A stretch of 10,326 nt of DNA. Origin: Clostridiales bacterium UBA1234. GTDB taxonomy: Bacteria; Bacillota; Clostridia; TANB77; UBA1234. The stretch spans positions 1 through 10,326 of the forward strand of contig DBWQ01000004.1 of assembly GCA_002308995.1 (NCBI GenBank). The letters run 5' to 3'. Position numbers and translations under genes: made by a program. Of this stretch, positions 1 through 5,691 are shown in pieces. The notes beneath the pieces are model-generated. The model saw only the letters and a list, made by a program, of their open reading frames with translations, did no database searches and was not told where the DNA came from. Within the stretch, counting starts at the first letter, position 1; each line of letters starts with the position of its first letter.

Positions 1-31
1 AAATAGGAATTTGCCAGATTTTTTTTATGCC

Positions 32-62
32 AAAAAACGAACCCTAGAGGTTCTTTTTTTTT
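32..62 (+). terminator. Intrinsic terminator-like hairpin for a gene left of the window
   Basis: A short GC stem (GAACC at 39-43 with GGTTC at 49-53, loop CTAGA) is flanked by an A-run at 32-37 and a T-run at 54-62. These can extend the stem past one C/T mismatch. The layout fits a rho-independent terminator, possibly working in both directions, for a gene ending left of position 1. The first 31 bases contain no recognisable coding signal. The 5' arm can also pair with 172-181, so the simple hairpin has a competing fold. Confidence 0.55.
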
Positions 63-181
63 CGCCCGAAGGCGGCCAAGAGGGACGCTCCATTTTGGTC
101 GCTTCTTATTTTTAAACTTCTTCTTACGCAAGGTTTTCCAGACACGCTTAGCGACCAAAAGGGACAGACCTTCTAGGGTTC
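39..181. repeat. Nested inverted repeats in a non-coding stretch
   Basis: Two perfect inverted repeats nest inside each other. GAACCCTAGA at 39-48 pairs with TCTAGGGTTC at 172-181 (10 bp), and the pairing extends to 50/169 with one bulge. TTTTGGTCGCT at 93-103 pairs with AGCGACCAAAA at 150-160 (11 bp). A small CGCC-CGAA-GGCG hairpin lies at 64-75. The motif AGGGAC occurs on both sides. Positions 1-303 hold no convincing gene, and this folded block is their main content. It could be a non-autonomous repeat element, a structured RNA or an elaborate 3' UTR. I recognise no known RNA family. Confidence 0.5.
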
Positions 182-242
182 TTCTAACACAAGGACTTCA
201 AAATGCAAAATTAAAAAGTTAGGGCCATGAAAGTTGGTTGAC

Positions 243-299
243 AAAAAAGGAGTTTTGAAAGTTTAGCGTTATATAATTAGGATGAAAAAAAGGAGTTTT
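243..299 (+). repeat. Duplicated 14-bp motif AAAAAAGGAGTTTT
   Basis: The identical 14-mer AAAAAAGGAGTTTT occurs at 243-256 and 286-299, start to start 43 bp. The second copy contains the Shine-Dalgarno sequence of the small ORF at 304. The first copy has a similar sequence but no ORF behind it: the TTG at 256 meets a stop two codons later. A TATAAT hexamer at 272-277 lies between the copies. A TTGACA at 238-243 is 28 bp away, too far for a standard sigma-A pair. The repeat may be a regulator site or a duplicated leader, or simply purine-rich coincidence. Confidence 0.45.
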
Positions 300-303
300 C
301 TAG

Positions 304-417
304 TTGAAGTTATCAAAAAAGTTTACAACTTTATTGAGTTTTACAGTACCCCTTGTTTTTTTATGTTGTTTTGTATACAATTTTAGTAGATTTTTTAGTT
401 TGCAAGATAGGATGTGA
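304..417 (+). CDS. Small hydrophobic peptide, 37 aa, TTG start
   Basis: This short ORF begins with TTG 8 nt after GGAG (292-295) and ends with TGA at 415-417, only 3 nt before the ATG of the next gene. The peptide starts basic (KLSKK, residues 2-6), then has a hydrophobic stretch (about residues 8-26, including SFTVPLVFLCCFVYNF) and ends SLQDRM. This suits a single-pass membrane microprotein or a signal-peptide-like peptide. No canonical lipobox is present despite the CC pair. The last codons carry AGGATG (409-414), which serves as the ribosome binding site of the downstream gene, so the two would be translationally coupled. T-rich DNA tends to encode hydrophobic residues by chance, so the strongest support is the well-spaced Shine-Dalgarno and the tight spacing. 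The function is unknown. Confidence 0.5.
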   Translation: MKLSKKFTTLLSFTVPLVFLCCFVYNFSRFFSLQDRM

Positions 418-420
418 ATC

Positions 421-2004
421 ATGTTTAATATCAAAGAAGTCAAAAAGGAAGGGCGTTGCCTTTTAAAACGAAATTTCTGGACGTTAATTTTTTTAGGTCT
501 TTTTATGTCTTTGATTGTGGGAAGATATTTAATTAATAATGATGCTATGTCAAGTGCAAAGGCACTCTATGACTATGTTTCTGATGATCAAGAAGATAAT
601 CCTGAAGAAATAGAGTATATGGTAAATGAGGTGGCAGATAAGTTTATTTCAAGGTCTTTAACAGGAAGCGTCACCTCTTTAGTGAAAGTATATAATGAAG
701 AACACAATGTGACAAAAGGAGTGCTGTATGGTGTCTTTGGCTTTTTTACCAAAGGGCAACTACAGTTTCAAAACTTGATTCATTCCATTGTGGAATATGA
801 AGATAAAGAGCGTGCCGTCAGCCTTTTGCTAATCGTAGGATCTCTATTTGGTTTCATCATTCGTGTGTTTTTGGTCTATCCGATTCGTGTTGGTGAAAGT
901 AGAATTTATTTAGAGAGTATCCATTATCCAAGAACCAAAATAAGACGCTTAACCTATGCGTTTAAGCCAAAGAGATATTTTGGTTCTATAAAAGCGATGC
1001 TACGAATGGAGATGCAGAAGTTCTTATGGAATTTTACTATCATTGGAGGTGTTATCAAAAGCTATTCTTATAAAATGGTTCCTTATATTGTGGCTGAAAA
1101 CCCTTCTATTAATGCCGATGATGCCATTAAGCTTTCCTGTGAGATGATGTATGGTGAAAAGTGGAATGCTTTTAAACTAGATTTATCTTTTTTAGGATGG
1201 ATTTTTCTTCAAATTGCAACTATGGGCATTGCTGGAATTGTCATTTCTCCTTATTATACAGCGACGTATACGATGTTGTATCAAAGGCTTCGCAAAGAAT
1301 ATATCGAGAAGCAAAAGCCTTTATCAGAGTTTTTAAATGATGAAAAATTATTTGAGGAGAATGAGCTTACCAAATATCCTGATGTATATGAGATTAGAAG
1401 AAAACGAATGAAAATTGATTATACTAAAAAATATGAGCTTAGTTCTATTGTCATCTTTTTCTTTGTATTTGCTTTTGTAGGGTGGCTTTGGGAAGTAGCA
1501 CTCTATTTATTTAGAGATGGTATTTTAGTCAATCGTGGCACGATGCACGGCCCATTACTTCCTATTTATGGCTTTGGTTGTACATTTATTATTCTATTAA
1601 CACAAAACCAAAAACTACGTAGAATTTTGAAAAATCCTACCACCACTTTTGTCTTTATTGTTGTCCTTTGTAGTGTGTTGGAATACGTTACCTCTTGGTA
1701 TATGGAAATGGCAACAGGCCTTAAGTATTGGGATTATACAGGAGTCTTTATGAATATCAATGGTAGAATTTGCTTAGAATGTAGCTTGTTTTTTGGCTTT
1801 GGTGGTTCGCTTTGTATTTATATTGTGGCGCCTTTTTTAGAAAGAATAATTCAAAACTTAACAGATCGAGTTAAATTAATATTATGTGTTTCCTTAACGT
1901 CTATTTTTATGATCGATAATGTTTATTCGATGAAACACCCGAATGTGGGAGAGGGGATTACCACTCCTGTAACAGAAAAAACAAGAGTTATGAATATTAA
2001 TTAA
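421..2004 (+). CDS. Polytopic membrane protein, DUF975-like + CmpB-like (putative ABC transporter permease) fusion
   Basis: This 527-aa integral membrane protein appears to join two domains. Residues 1-295 look like DUF975: a basic start, a membrane segment at 19-34, a long loop, a segment at about 131-155, then the family-typical stretch with IKSYSYKMVPYIVAENP (212-228) and a final LSFLGWIFLQ...SPYY segment (256-279). After a charged linker (about 295-340), residues 342-500 resemble the CmpB family (PF06541), often labelled 'putative ABC transporter permease', with FVGWLWEVALY (352-362) and RGTMHGPLLPIYGFG (372-386) as hallmarks. No ATP-binding domain or partner ATPase is present here, so a transport role is only a family label. 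The ATG is set by AGGA at 409-412, 8 nt upstream. The gene is probably cotranscribed with the 37-codon ORF before it. Domain names come from remembered motifs. Confidence 0.8.
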   Translation: MFNIKEVKKEGRCLLKRNFWTLIFLGLFMSLIVGRYLINNDAMSSAKALYDYVSDDQEDNPEEIEYMVNEVADKFISRSLTGSVTSLVKVYNEEHNVTKGVLYGVFGFFTKGQLQFQNLIHSIVEYEDKERAVSLLLIVGSLFGFIIRVFLVYPIRVGESRIYLESIHYPRTKIRRLTYAFKPKRYFGSIKAMLRMEMQKFLWNFTIIGGVIKSYSYKMVPYIVAENPSINADDAIKLSCEMMYGEKWNAFKLDLSFLGWIFLQIATMGIAGIVISPYYTATYTMLYQRLRKEYIEKQKPLSEFLNDEKLFEENELTKYPDVYEIRRKRMKIDYTKKYELSSIVIFFFVFAFVGWLWEVALYLFRDGILVNRGTMHGPLLPIYGFGCTFIILLTQNQKLRRILKNPTTTFVFIVVLCSVLEYVTSWYMEMATGLKYWDYTGVFMNINGRICLECSLFFGFGGSLCIYIVAPFLERIIQNLTDRVKLILCVSLTSIFMIDNVYSMKHPNVGEGITTPVTEKTRVMNIN

Positions 2005-2005
2005 T

Positions 2006-2040
2006 AAAAAAACACTTCCTATGATAGGAAGTGTTTTTTT
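2006..2040. terminator. Bidirectional intrinsic terminator between convergent genes
   Basis: CACTTCCTA (2013-2021) pairs with TAGGAAGTG (2025-2033) around a TGA loop. Seven A's precede the stem and seven T's follow it, so it can terminate on either strand. It begins directly after the stop of the membrane protein gene and lies 28 nt beyond the stop of the opposing DUF4364 gene. Confidence 0.9.
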
Positions 2041-2068
2041 TGGAAATATAACTATGAATGCCTAACTT

Positions 2069-2629
2069 TTAATGGACGTCCCCAAGTCCGGATGGATTTT
2101 CAAGCAATTGAATAATATCACTATAGTATTTGGAAGAATCGCTTTTCCAATTCTCTGCTATTTTTTTAGCTTGATTCTGAGAGGTACAAAGGATGTTGAC
2201 CTCAAATAAAGTTTTGTACCCTTCTGTAATTTTGCATTTGGTAATAAAGTTATCGTCTGATTCTGGAATATACTCAGCACTTGCTACGATTTCGTTTTTC
2301 ACATCTTTTAATAAATCGCGGATGATTAAATCTAAATTATATTTGGTTATGCCAGGAAGCATATTCTCGGTAAGCGTTAATACTTCAGCACCTTCCGGTG
2401 TAACTTGGTACAAAGATTCTTCATCTTCTTTATAGGTTAAAATGTAGTTCTTTTCAATTAAATCCGATAAGATATGTTGATAATAATAATAGTTAAACCC
2501 TTCAAAGTCGTATAACAGTTTTTGAATTTGCGTTCCGGAAAGGACACAGTCAGCATTTTTTAGTAGATATAATAGAATTAATTTTCCGTTAGCGAGATTT
2601 TTTTGATTTTCTTCTGTAAGGTTATTCAT
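2069..2629 (-). CDS. DUF4364 family protein, winged-helix regulator-like
   Basis: The 186-aa protein has an N-terminal winged-helix-like half (about residues 1-75). It includes LILLYLLKNADCVLSGTQI, a tyrosine-rich recognition-helix region FNYYYYQHILSDLIEKNYI and a wing-like strand pair with YQVTPEGAEVL. The C-terminal half (about 85-175) is an alpha/beta domain. This pattern matches DUF4364, common in Clostridia and presumed to bind DNA, with no established target. The start is fixed by GAGGTGA reading on the minus strand at 2634-2640, about 5 nt before the ATG. The gene is divergent from recN and has its own promoter. The last codons (GDVH-stop) lie in a GGGGACGTCC string resembling the palindrome at the right edge of the window, probably by coincidence. 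Confidence 0.85.
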   Translation of the reverse strand: MNNLTEENQKNLANGKLILLYLLKNADCVLSGTQIQKLLYDFEGFNYYYYQHILSDLIEKNYILTYKEDEESLYQVTPEGAEVLTLTENMLPGITKYNLDLIIRDLLKDVKNEIVASAEYIPESDDNFITKCKITEGYKTLFEVNILCTSQNQAKKIAENWKSDSSKYYSDIIQLLENPSGLGDVH

Positions 2630-2659
2630 AAAATCACCTCATTGTTACTTCTTGAGCCC

Positions 2660-2687
2660 ATTATATCATAATTTGTTCTTTTGGCAA
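2660..2687 (-). promoter_or_regulatory. Sigma-A-type promoter for the DUF4364 gene
   Basis: On the minus strand, TTGCCA (2682-2687) and TATAAT (2660-2665) are separated by 16 bp, and the gene starts about 30 nt downstream at 2629. The -10 is a perfect consensus and the -35 matches five of six positions. Confidence 0.7.
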
Positions 2688-2716
2688 GTTTTCGAAAAAT
2701 TTTTTGGGTGTTCGCC

Positions 2717-2745
2717 TTGACAAGAACTAATGTTTTAATTATTAT
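2717..2745 (+). promoter_or_regulatory. recN promoter, sigma-A type
   Basis: TTGACA (2717-2722), a perfect -35, is followed after 17 bp by TATTAT (2740-2745), five of six matches to the -10. Transcription would start near 2752, giving a leader of about 50 nt before the recN ATG. Confidence 0.7.
2723..2736 (+). promoter_or_regulatory. Putative LexA (Cheo/SOS) box in the recN promoter
   Basis: AGAACTAATGTTTT matches the Gram-positive LexA consensus CGAACRNRYGTTYC at 11 of 14 positions, including the GAAC-N4-GTTY core. It fills most of the spacer between the -35 and -10, where a bound repressor would block RNA polymerase. recN is a classical SOS gene, so site and gene agree. The regulation is inferred, and lexA itself is not in the window. 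Confidence 0.65.
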
Positions 2746-2800
2746 AGAATTAGCAAATAAAAATTCGCATTTTAAAAACGGTTTTGGGAGGTAGATTTCC

Positions 2801-4405
2801 ATGCTTGGTCAATTACATATTAAAAATATCGGTATTATTGATGATCTTACCATTAATTTTGAGGATGGGCTAAATATTTTAACTGGCGAAACAGGTGCAG
2901 GCAAAAGCTTAATCATTGATGCGATTAACGTCATTACTGGTAGTAGGCTATCTAAAGATATTATTAAGCATGGTGAAACAGAGGCATTTGTAGAGGCATG
3001 TTTTTTTGGAGACGAGGATACTATTTTAACAAGGGAGTTTTATCAAAATGGGCGTAACATTTGCAAGATTAATGGCAACATGGTTACCCTTAGCCATTTT
3101 AAAGAAGTTGGTGAGATGCTCATCGATATCCATGGCCAGCATGATAATCAGTATCTATTAAACGAGAAAACGCACATCAAATTACTAGATAATTTCGCTG
3201 GTAGCAAGCTTTCTAAGCTTTTACATAATTATACAGAGCTTTTAGTAGAGTACAAAAATATCAAAGCAAAGTTGAAATCTCATTATGGAAATCCTATTGA
3301 AAGAGCTAGAAGGCTTGATTTATTAAAATACCAAATGGAAGAAATTCAAAATAGCCATTTAAGAGTAGGGGAAGAAGAAGAACTATCCAGTAAGCGTAGT
3401 TTAATGATGAATGCTGAGAAAATTGCGAAAGCATTAGGGCAATCTAGCTGTTTGGTTGACGATACTGCTATAGTAGCAATGGAGGGAGCCATTAGAGAAA
3501 TGAATGGCATCTCAAGCCTTGACGAAAAATATCAGAGTATTCTTACCTCTTTAAATGATGCCTATTATTCTTTAAAAGATGCTTCTTATGAGATTGCATC
3601 TTCCCTTGAGGATACTTCTTTTTGTGAGGAGGAGCAAACACAAATCGAAGAAAGACTTGATACCATTTATTCCTTAAAACGCAAGTATGGCAATAGTGTC
3701 GAGACTATTTTACAGTATGGAGCAGAAATTCAAAAAGAAATTGACACCCTCGAAAACTCAGATGAAGAAATTGCAAAGCTTCAGCAAAAAGCATCTGAAC
3801 TAGAAAAAGAATTAATTAATATTGCCAAAATCATTCGTGATATACGTAAAAAAACTGCGAAAACTATTGAAAAAGAAATTAATCAGCAATTACAAGATTT
3901 AGAAATGAAAAATGCTTATATTGAGTTTGATTTTAAGGAGTCTGCTACTTTTTTTGAAAATGGCATGGACATTATCCAAATCTTAATTTGTACAAACTTA
4001 GGTGAAGGCCTAAAACCACTTTCTAAAATTGCTTCTGGTGGTGAAATCTCTAGAGTGATGCTTGCTATTAAAACCGTTCTTTGCGCCTATGATAACGTTC
4101 CTACCATGATTTTTGATGAAATCGATACCGGTATCAGTGGTCAAGCAGCGGTTAGCGTTGCCGAAAAAATGAAAATCATTGGCAAGACACATCAAGTCAT
4201 TTGCGTGACACACCTTTCTAGTATTGCGGCCAGTGGAGATGTGAATTTCTATATCGAAAAAGTTGTTGAAAATGGAAGAACGAAAACAAAAATCACAAAG
4301 CTTTCTGAAGAGGGAACTATCAAAGAAATCGCTCGTATTTTGGCAGGTAACGATATCACCAAAGCAGTACTTGCACATGCAAAAGAAATGCGAAAAGCGA
4401 TGTAA
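2801..4405 (+). CDS. recN: DNA repair protein RecN (SMC-like ATPase)
   Basis: RecN is a cytosolic SMC-like ATPase that acts early in recombinational repair of DNA double-strand breaks. Visible motifs are the Walker A GETGAGKS (29-36), the Q-loop region DIHGQHDNQ (109-117), a long central coiled coil (about 150-365, with an EEIAKLQQKASELEKEL stretch), the ABC signature ASGGEISRVM (411-420), Walker B TMIFDEIDTG (435-444) and the switch histidine in CVTHL (H471). At 534 aa it is slightly shorter than many RecN proteins (about 550-570). The motif after the switch histidine reads THLSSIAASGD instead of the more usual THLPQVAA, a mild divergence. GGGAGG at 2786-2791 lies 9 nt before the ATG. The expected downstream partner, spoIVB, is displaced by a radical SAM cassette. 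Expression is probably SOS-controlled. Confidence 0.97.
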   Translation: MLGQLHIKNIGIIDDLTINFEDGLNILTGETGAGKSLIIDAINVITGSRLSKDIIKHGETEAFVEACFFGDEDTILTREFYQNGRNICKINGNMVTLSHFKEVGEMLIDIHGQHDNQYLLNEKTHIKLLDNFAGSKLSKLLHNYTELLVEYKNIKAKLKSHYGNPIERARRLDLLKYQMEEIQNSHLRVGEEEELSSKRSLMMNAEKIAKALGQSSCLVDDTAIVAMEGAIREMNGISSLDEKYQSILTSLNDAYYSLKDASYEIASSLEDTSFCEEEQTQIEERLDTIYSLKRKYGNSVETILQYGAEIQKEIDTLENSDEEIAKLQQKASELEKELINIAKIIRDIRKKTAKTIEKEINQQLQDLEMKNAYIEFDFKESATFFENGMDIIQILICTNLGEGLKPLSKIASGGEISRVMLAIKTVLCAYDNVPTMIFDEIDTGISGQAAVSVAEKMKIIGKTHQVICVTHLSSIAASGDVNFYIEKVVENGRTKTKITKLSEEGTIKEIARILAGNDITKAVLAHAKEMRKAM

Positions 4406-4408
4406 TAG

Positions 4409-4437
4409 TTGATTTATTTTATAAGATGTAGTATAAT
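4409..4437 (+). promoter_or_regulatory. Strong sigma-A promoter of the radical SAM cassette
   Basis: TTGATT (4409-4414) and a perfect TATAAT (4432-4437) are separated by 17 bp. The -35 begins 4 nt after the recN stop codon. A transcript would start near 4444 and carry the leader ORF at 4468. Confidence 0.8.
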
Positions 4438-4467
4438 GAAAGCATTAAATAGAAAGGAGTGTTTTTG

Positions 4468-4512
4468 ATGAAAAATATATTTCTAAACAGATGGCATAGA
4501 CATTTAAACTAG
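4468..4512 (+). CDS. 14-codon leader ORF (MKNIFLNRWHRHLN)
   Basis: This mini-ORF has an excellent ribosome binding site: AAAGGAGTG (4453-4461), with GGAG 8 nt before the ATG. It lies about 24 nt from the predicted transcription start and ends in TAG 3 nt before a structured RNA region. An in-frame TAG at 4450 rules out a longer N-terminus. The peptide is basic and aromatic at its C-terminal end (RWHRH). The next gene, 167 nt downstream, encodes a radical SAM protein, and a terminator lies between them. It could be a regulatory leader peptide whose translation or ribosome stalling controls the terminator. Alternatively, it could be a very short peptide substrate for the radical SAM enzyme, although 14 residues leave little room for a recognition leader. 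That it is translated is likely; what it does is open. Confidence 0.6.
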   Translation: MKNIFLNRWHRHLN

Positions 4513-4515
4513 TGC

Positions 4516-4651
4516 TGGTGCTGCACCAAGTGTGTAGGCACGAGCACCATTTGTGTTTATGCCTACAAAGAAATATATTATTCATAGAAACTAATATATA
4601 AGCTATGTAGGATGAATCTACATAGCTTTTTGTTTTTTGTTGGCATAAACA
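4516..4651 (+). promoter_or_regulatory. Structured leader RNA: candidate pseudoknot and alternative helices
   Basis: TGGTGCT (4516-4522) can pair with AGCACCA (4543-4549), and TGTAGGCA (4533-4540) with TGCCTACA (4560-4567). The arms interleave as in an H-type pseudoknot. The segment 4554-4567 has two further partners: its CCTACA (4562-4567) matches TGTAGG (4606-4611), which contains part of the terminator 5' arm, and its TGTTTATGCC (4554-4563) matches GGCATAAACA (4642-4651) with 10 perfect pairs. These pairings exclude each other, as expected for an attenuator or riboswitch. The first helix starts 4 nt after the leader-ORF stop, so a ribosome paused there would cover it. I do not recognise a known RNA class. 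Pairings were found by eye, without energy calculation. Confidence 0.55.
4600..4638 (+). terminator. Intrinsic terminator (attenuator) upstream of the radical SAM gene
   Basis: AAGCTATGTAG (4600-4610) and CTACATAGCTT (4618-4628) form a perfect 11-bp stem with a 7-nt loop, followed by a T-rich tract (4627-4638). It lies between the leader ORF and the radical SAM gene with no other promoter evident in between, so expression of the gene should require read-through. Confidence 0.85.
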
Positions 4652-4679
4652 ACACCAAAAATAAAAGGAGTGAATGTTT

Positions 4680-5543
4680 ATGTTTAAAGAATTTGAAGGA
4701 AAGATAGTTAAAATTATGTCTTGTTCGAATTGCAATACCAAATGTAGCCACTGCTATATTTCGTATCAAGGTAATTTCAAGCCAGACGAATTACTAAAGA
4801 CAGTGAAACAGCTTAAGAAAAAGTACAAGGTTAAGATTAATGGAACAGAACCGCTATTAACGCCAGCATATTTAGATAGTTACAAAGAAGCAGAAGAAGA
4901 AATTATTTTAACGAATGGCTTAGTGTTTCAAAATAATGAACAGTTATTGCAAAAAATAAAAGAAGCGAATTTGAAACGAGTGTGCATTTCATATCACTTT
5001 GATTTACATGATTTGATTTCAAAAGTGGATAAAGAGTATGTTAAAACTCTATTTCCATTGGTGAGAAGTTATGGATTAAATGTAGAAGTAATGACAACCA
5101 TTTCTTCCGTGAATTATCAAAAGGTAGTGGAATACTGTGATCAAGCGGTGCAAATGGGTGCAAATTACATCCACTTTACCAATTATATGTTTCAAGGTTC
5201 TGCTAAAAATGGTGAGAAAAGTTTGGTACTAACACAAGAACAGAGAACGGAGTTTTTTAAAGGATTAAAAAAGGCAAGAGAAAAATATCCCAAAGAGGTT
5301 TTAACCATTACAAGATGTGGTTCCTTTGATAAAAATCCATTAGAAGACAATGGCGGAAAATTTAGGTGCTTAGCCTATAATGAAATGGTGGTATTAACTC
5401 CAGAACTAAAAGTATATCCATGTAATTTTATGGCATCACCTGGAAATGAAGTTGGTTTTTACAAAGATGGTAAGATTTATGTGGATGACTCTTTTGTGTT
5501 TAATCCAAAAGAATGTGCCAGTTTTTGCAGATATTGTCGATAA
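4680..5543 (+). CDS. Radical SAM protein with SPASM/twitch-like C-terminal cysteine domain
   Basis: This 287-aa protein has the radical SAM cluster motif CX3CX2C (C18, C22, C25, in CNTKCSHCY), which binds the 4Fe-4S cluster that cleaves S-adenosylmethionine. A GTEP motif (55-58) corresponds to the usual GGEP. The C-terminal part holds six cysteines (C213, C230, C248, C279, C283, C286), with CLAYNEMVVLTPELKVYPC (230-248) typical of SPASM or twitch domains that hold auxiliary clusters. Such enzymes often modify peptides or act as maturases, but the substrate is unknown. The motif differs from the CX3CX2C context of Cfr/RlmN methyltransferases. ATG 4680 is preferred because GGAG (4667-4670) lies 9 nt upstream; ATG 4674 would leave only 3 nt. 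The gene has its own promoter and terminators on both sides, between recN and spoIVB. Confidence 0.88.
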   Translation: MFKEFEGKIVKIMSCSNCNTKCSHCYISYQGNFKPDELLKTVKQLKKKYKVKINGTEPLLTPAYLDSYKEAEEEIILTNGLVFQNNEQLLQKIKEANLKRVCISYHFDLHDLISKVDKEYVKTLFPLVRSYGLNVEVMTTISSVNYQKVVEYCDQAVQMGANYIHFTNYMFQGSAKNGEKSLVLTQEQRTEFFKGLKKAREKYPKEVLTITRCGSFDKNPLEDNGGKFRCLAYNEMVVLTPELKVYPCNFMASPGNEVGFYKDGKIYVDDSFVFNPKECASFCRYCR

Positions 5544-5550
5544 TTTTAAA

Positions 5551-5584
5551 AAAAGAAACTCTCCACTGAGAGAGTTTCTTTTTT
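5551..5584 (+). terminator. Intrinsic terminator after the radical SAM gene
   Basis: GAAACTCTC (5555-5563) pairs with GAGAGTTTC (5570-5578). The stem extends through AAAA/TTTT to 13 bp, with a 6-nt loop and further T's to 5584. It starts 7 nt after the stop codon and isolates the cassette from spoIVB. The A-rich 5' side could also allow reverse termination. Confidence 0.9.
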
Positions 5585-5691
5585 AGTTGGGGCAAAAAAT
5601 TTTAACTATAAAGGGAATTTTTTTTGTGCTTATAACTTTTTTTAAAATTGGACAAGTTAAGTTTTAGGCAAACACGAAAGGGGTTTTTAAC

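Noticed and set aside
238..277. TTGACA (238-243) and TATAAT (272-277) as a sigma-A promoter for the small ORF and membrane protein gene.
   Set aside because: The spacer is 28 bp, far from 17, and no -35 at the correct distance is visible. The hexamers are mentioned only in the repeat entry.
2069..2090. GGGGACGTCC at the 3' end of the DUF4364 gene as a further copy of the right-edge palindrome.
   Set aside because: Only about ten bases are similar, the second arm is missing, and the sequence is in frame as the protein C-terminus. Coincidence is the simpler explanation.
4010..4378. A 122-codon minus-strand ORF opposite the end of recN.
   Set aside because: It lies wholly inside the conserved RecN ATPase domain in another frame and has no start signal or family resemblance.
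4512..4601. A 29-codon GTG-start ORF overlapping the stop of the 14-codon leader ORF by one base, encoding a His- and Cys-rich peptide (HQVCRHEHHLCLC).
   Set aside because: It has no Shine-Dalgarno of its own, and its unusual composition is explained by the complementary GGTGC/GCACC segments of the RNA structure. It could only be translated by coupling to the leader ORF. Kept as a weak alternative, not annotated.
4445..4769. Two minus-strand ORFs opposite the leader region and the start of the radical SAM gene.
   Set aside because: They run against the promoter, leader structure and terminator of the cassette, lack ribosome binding sites and look like translated structure. They are antisense shadows.
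5630..5658. A sigma-F/G-like promoter for spoIVB (TTATA, 15 bp, GGACAAGTT).
   Set aside because: The spacing fits, but both elements deviate from the forespore consensus at informative positions, so it is not distinguishable from chance in AT-rich DNA.
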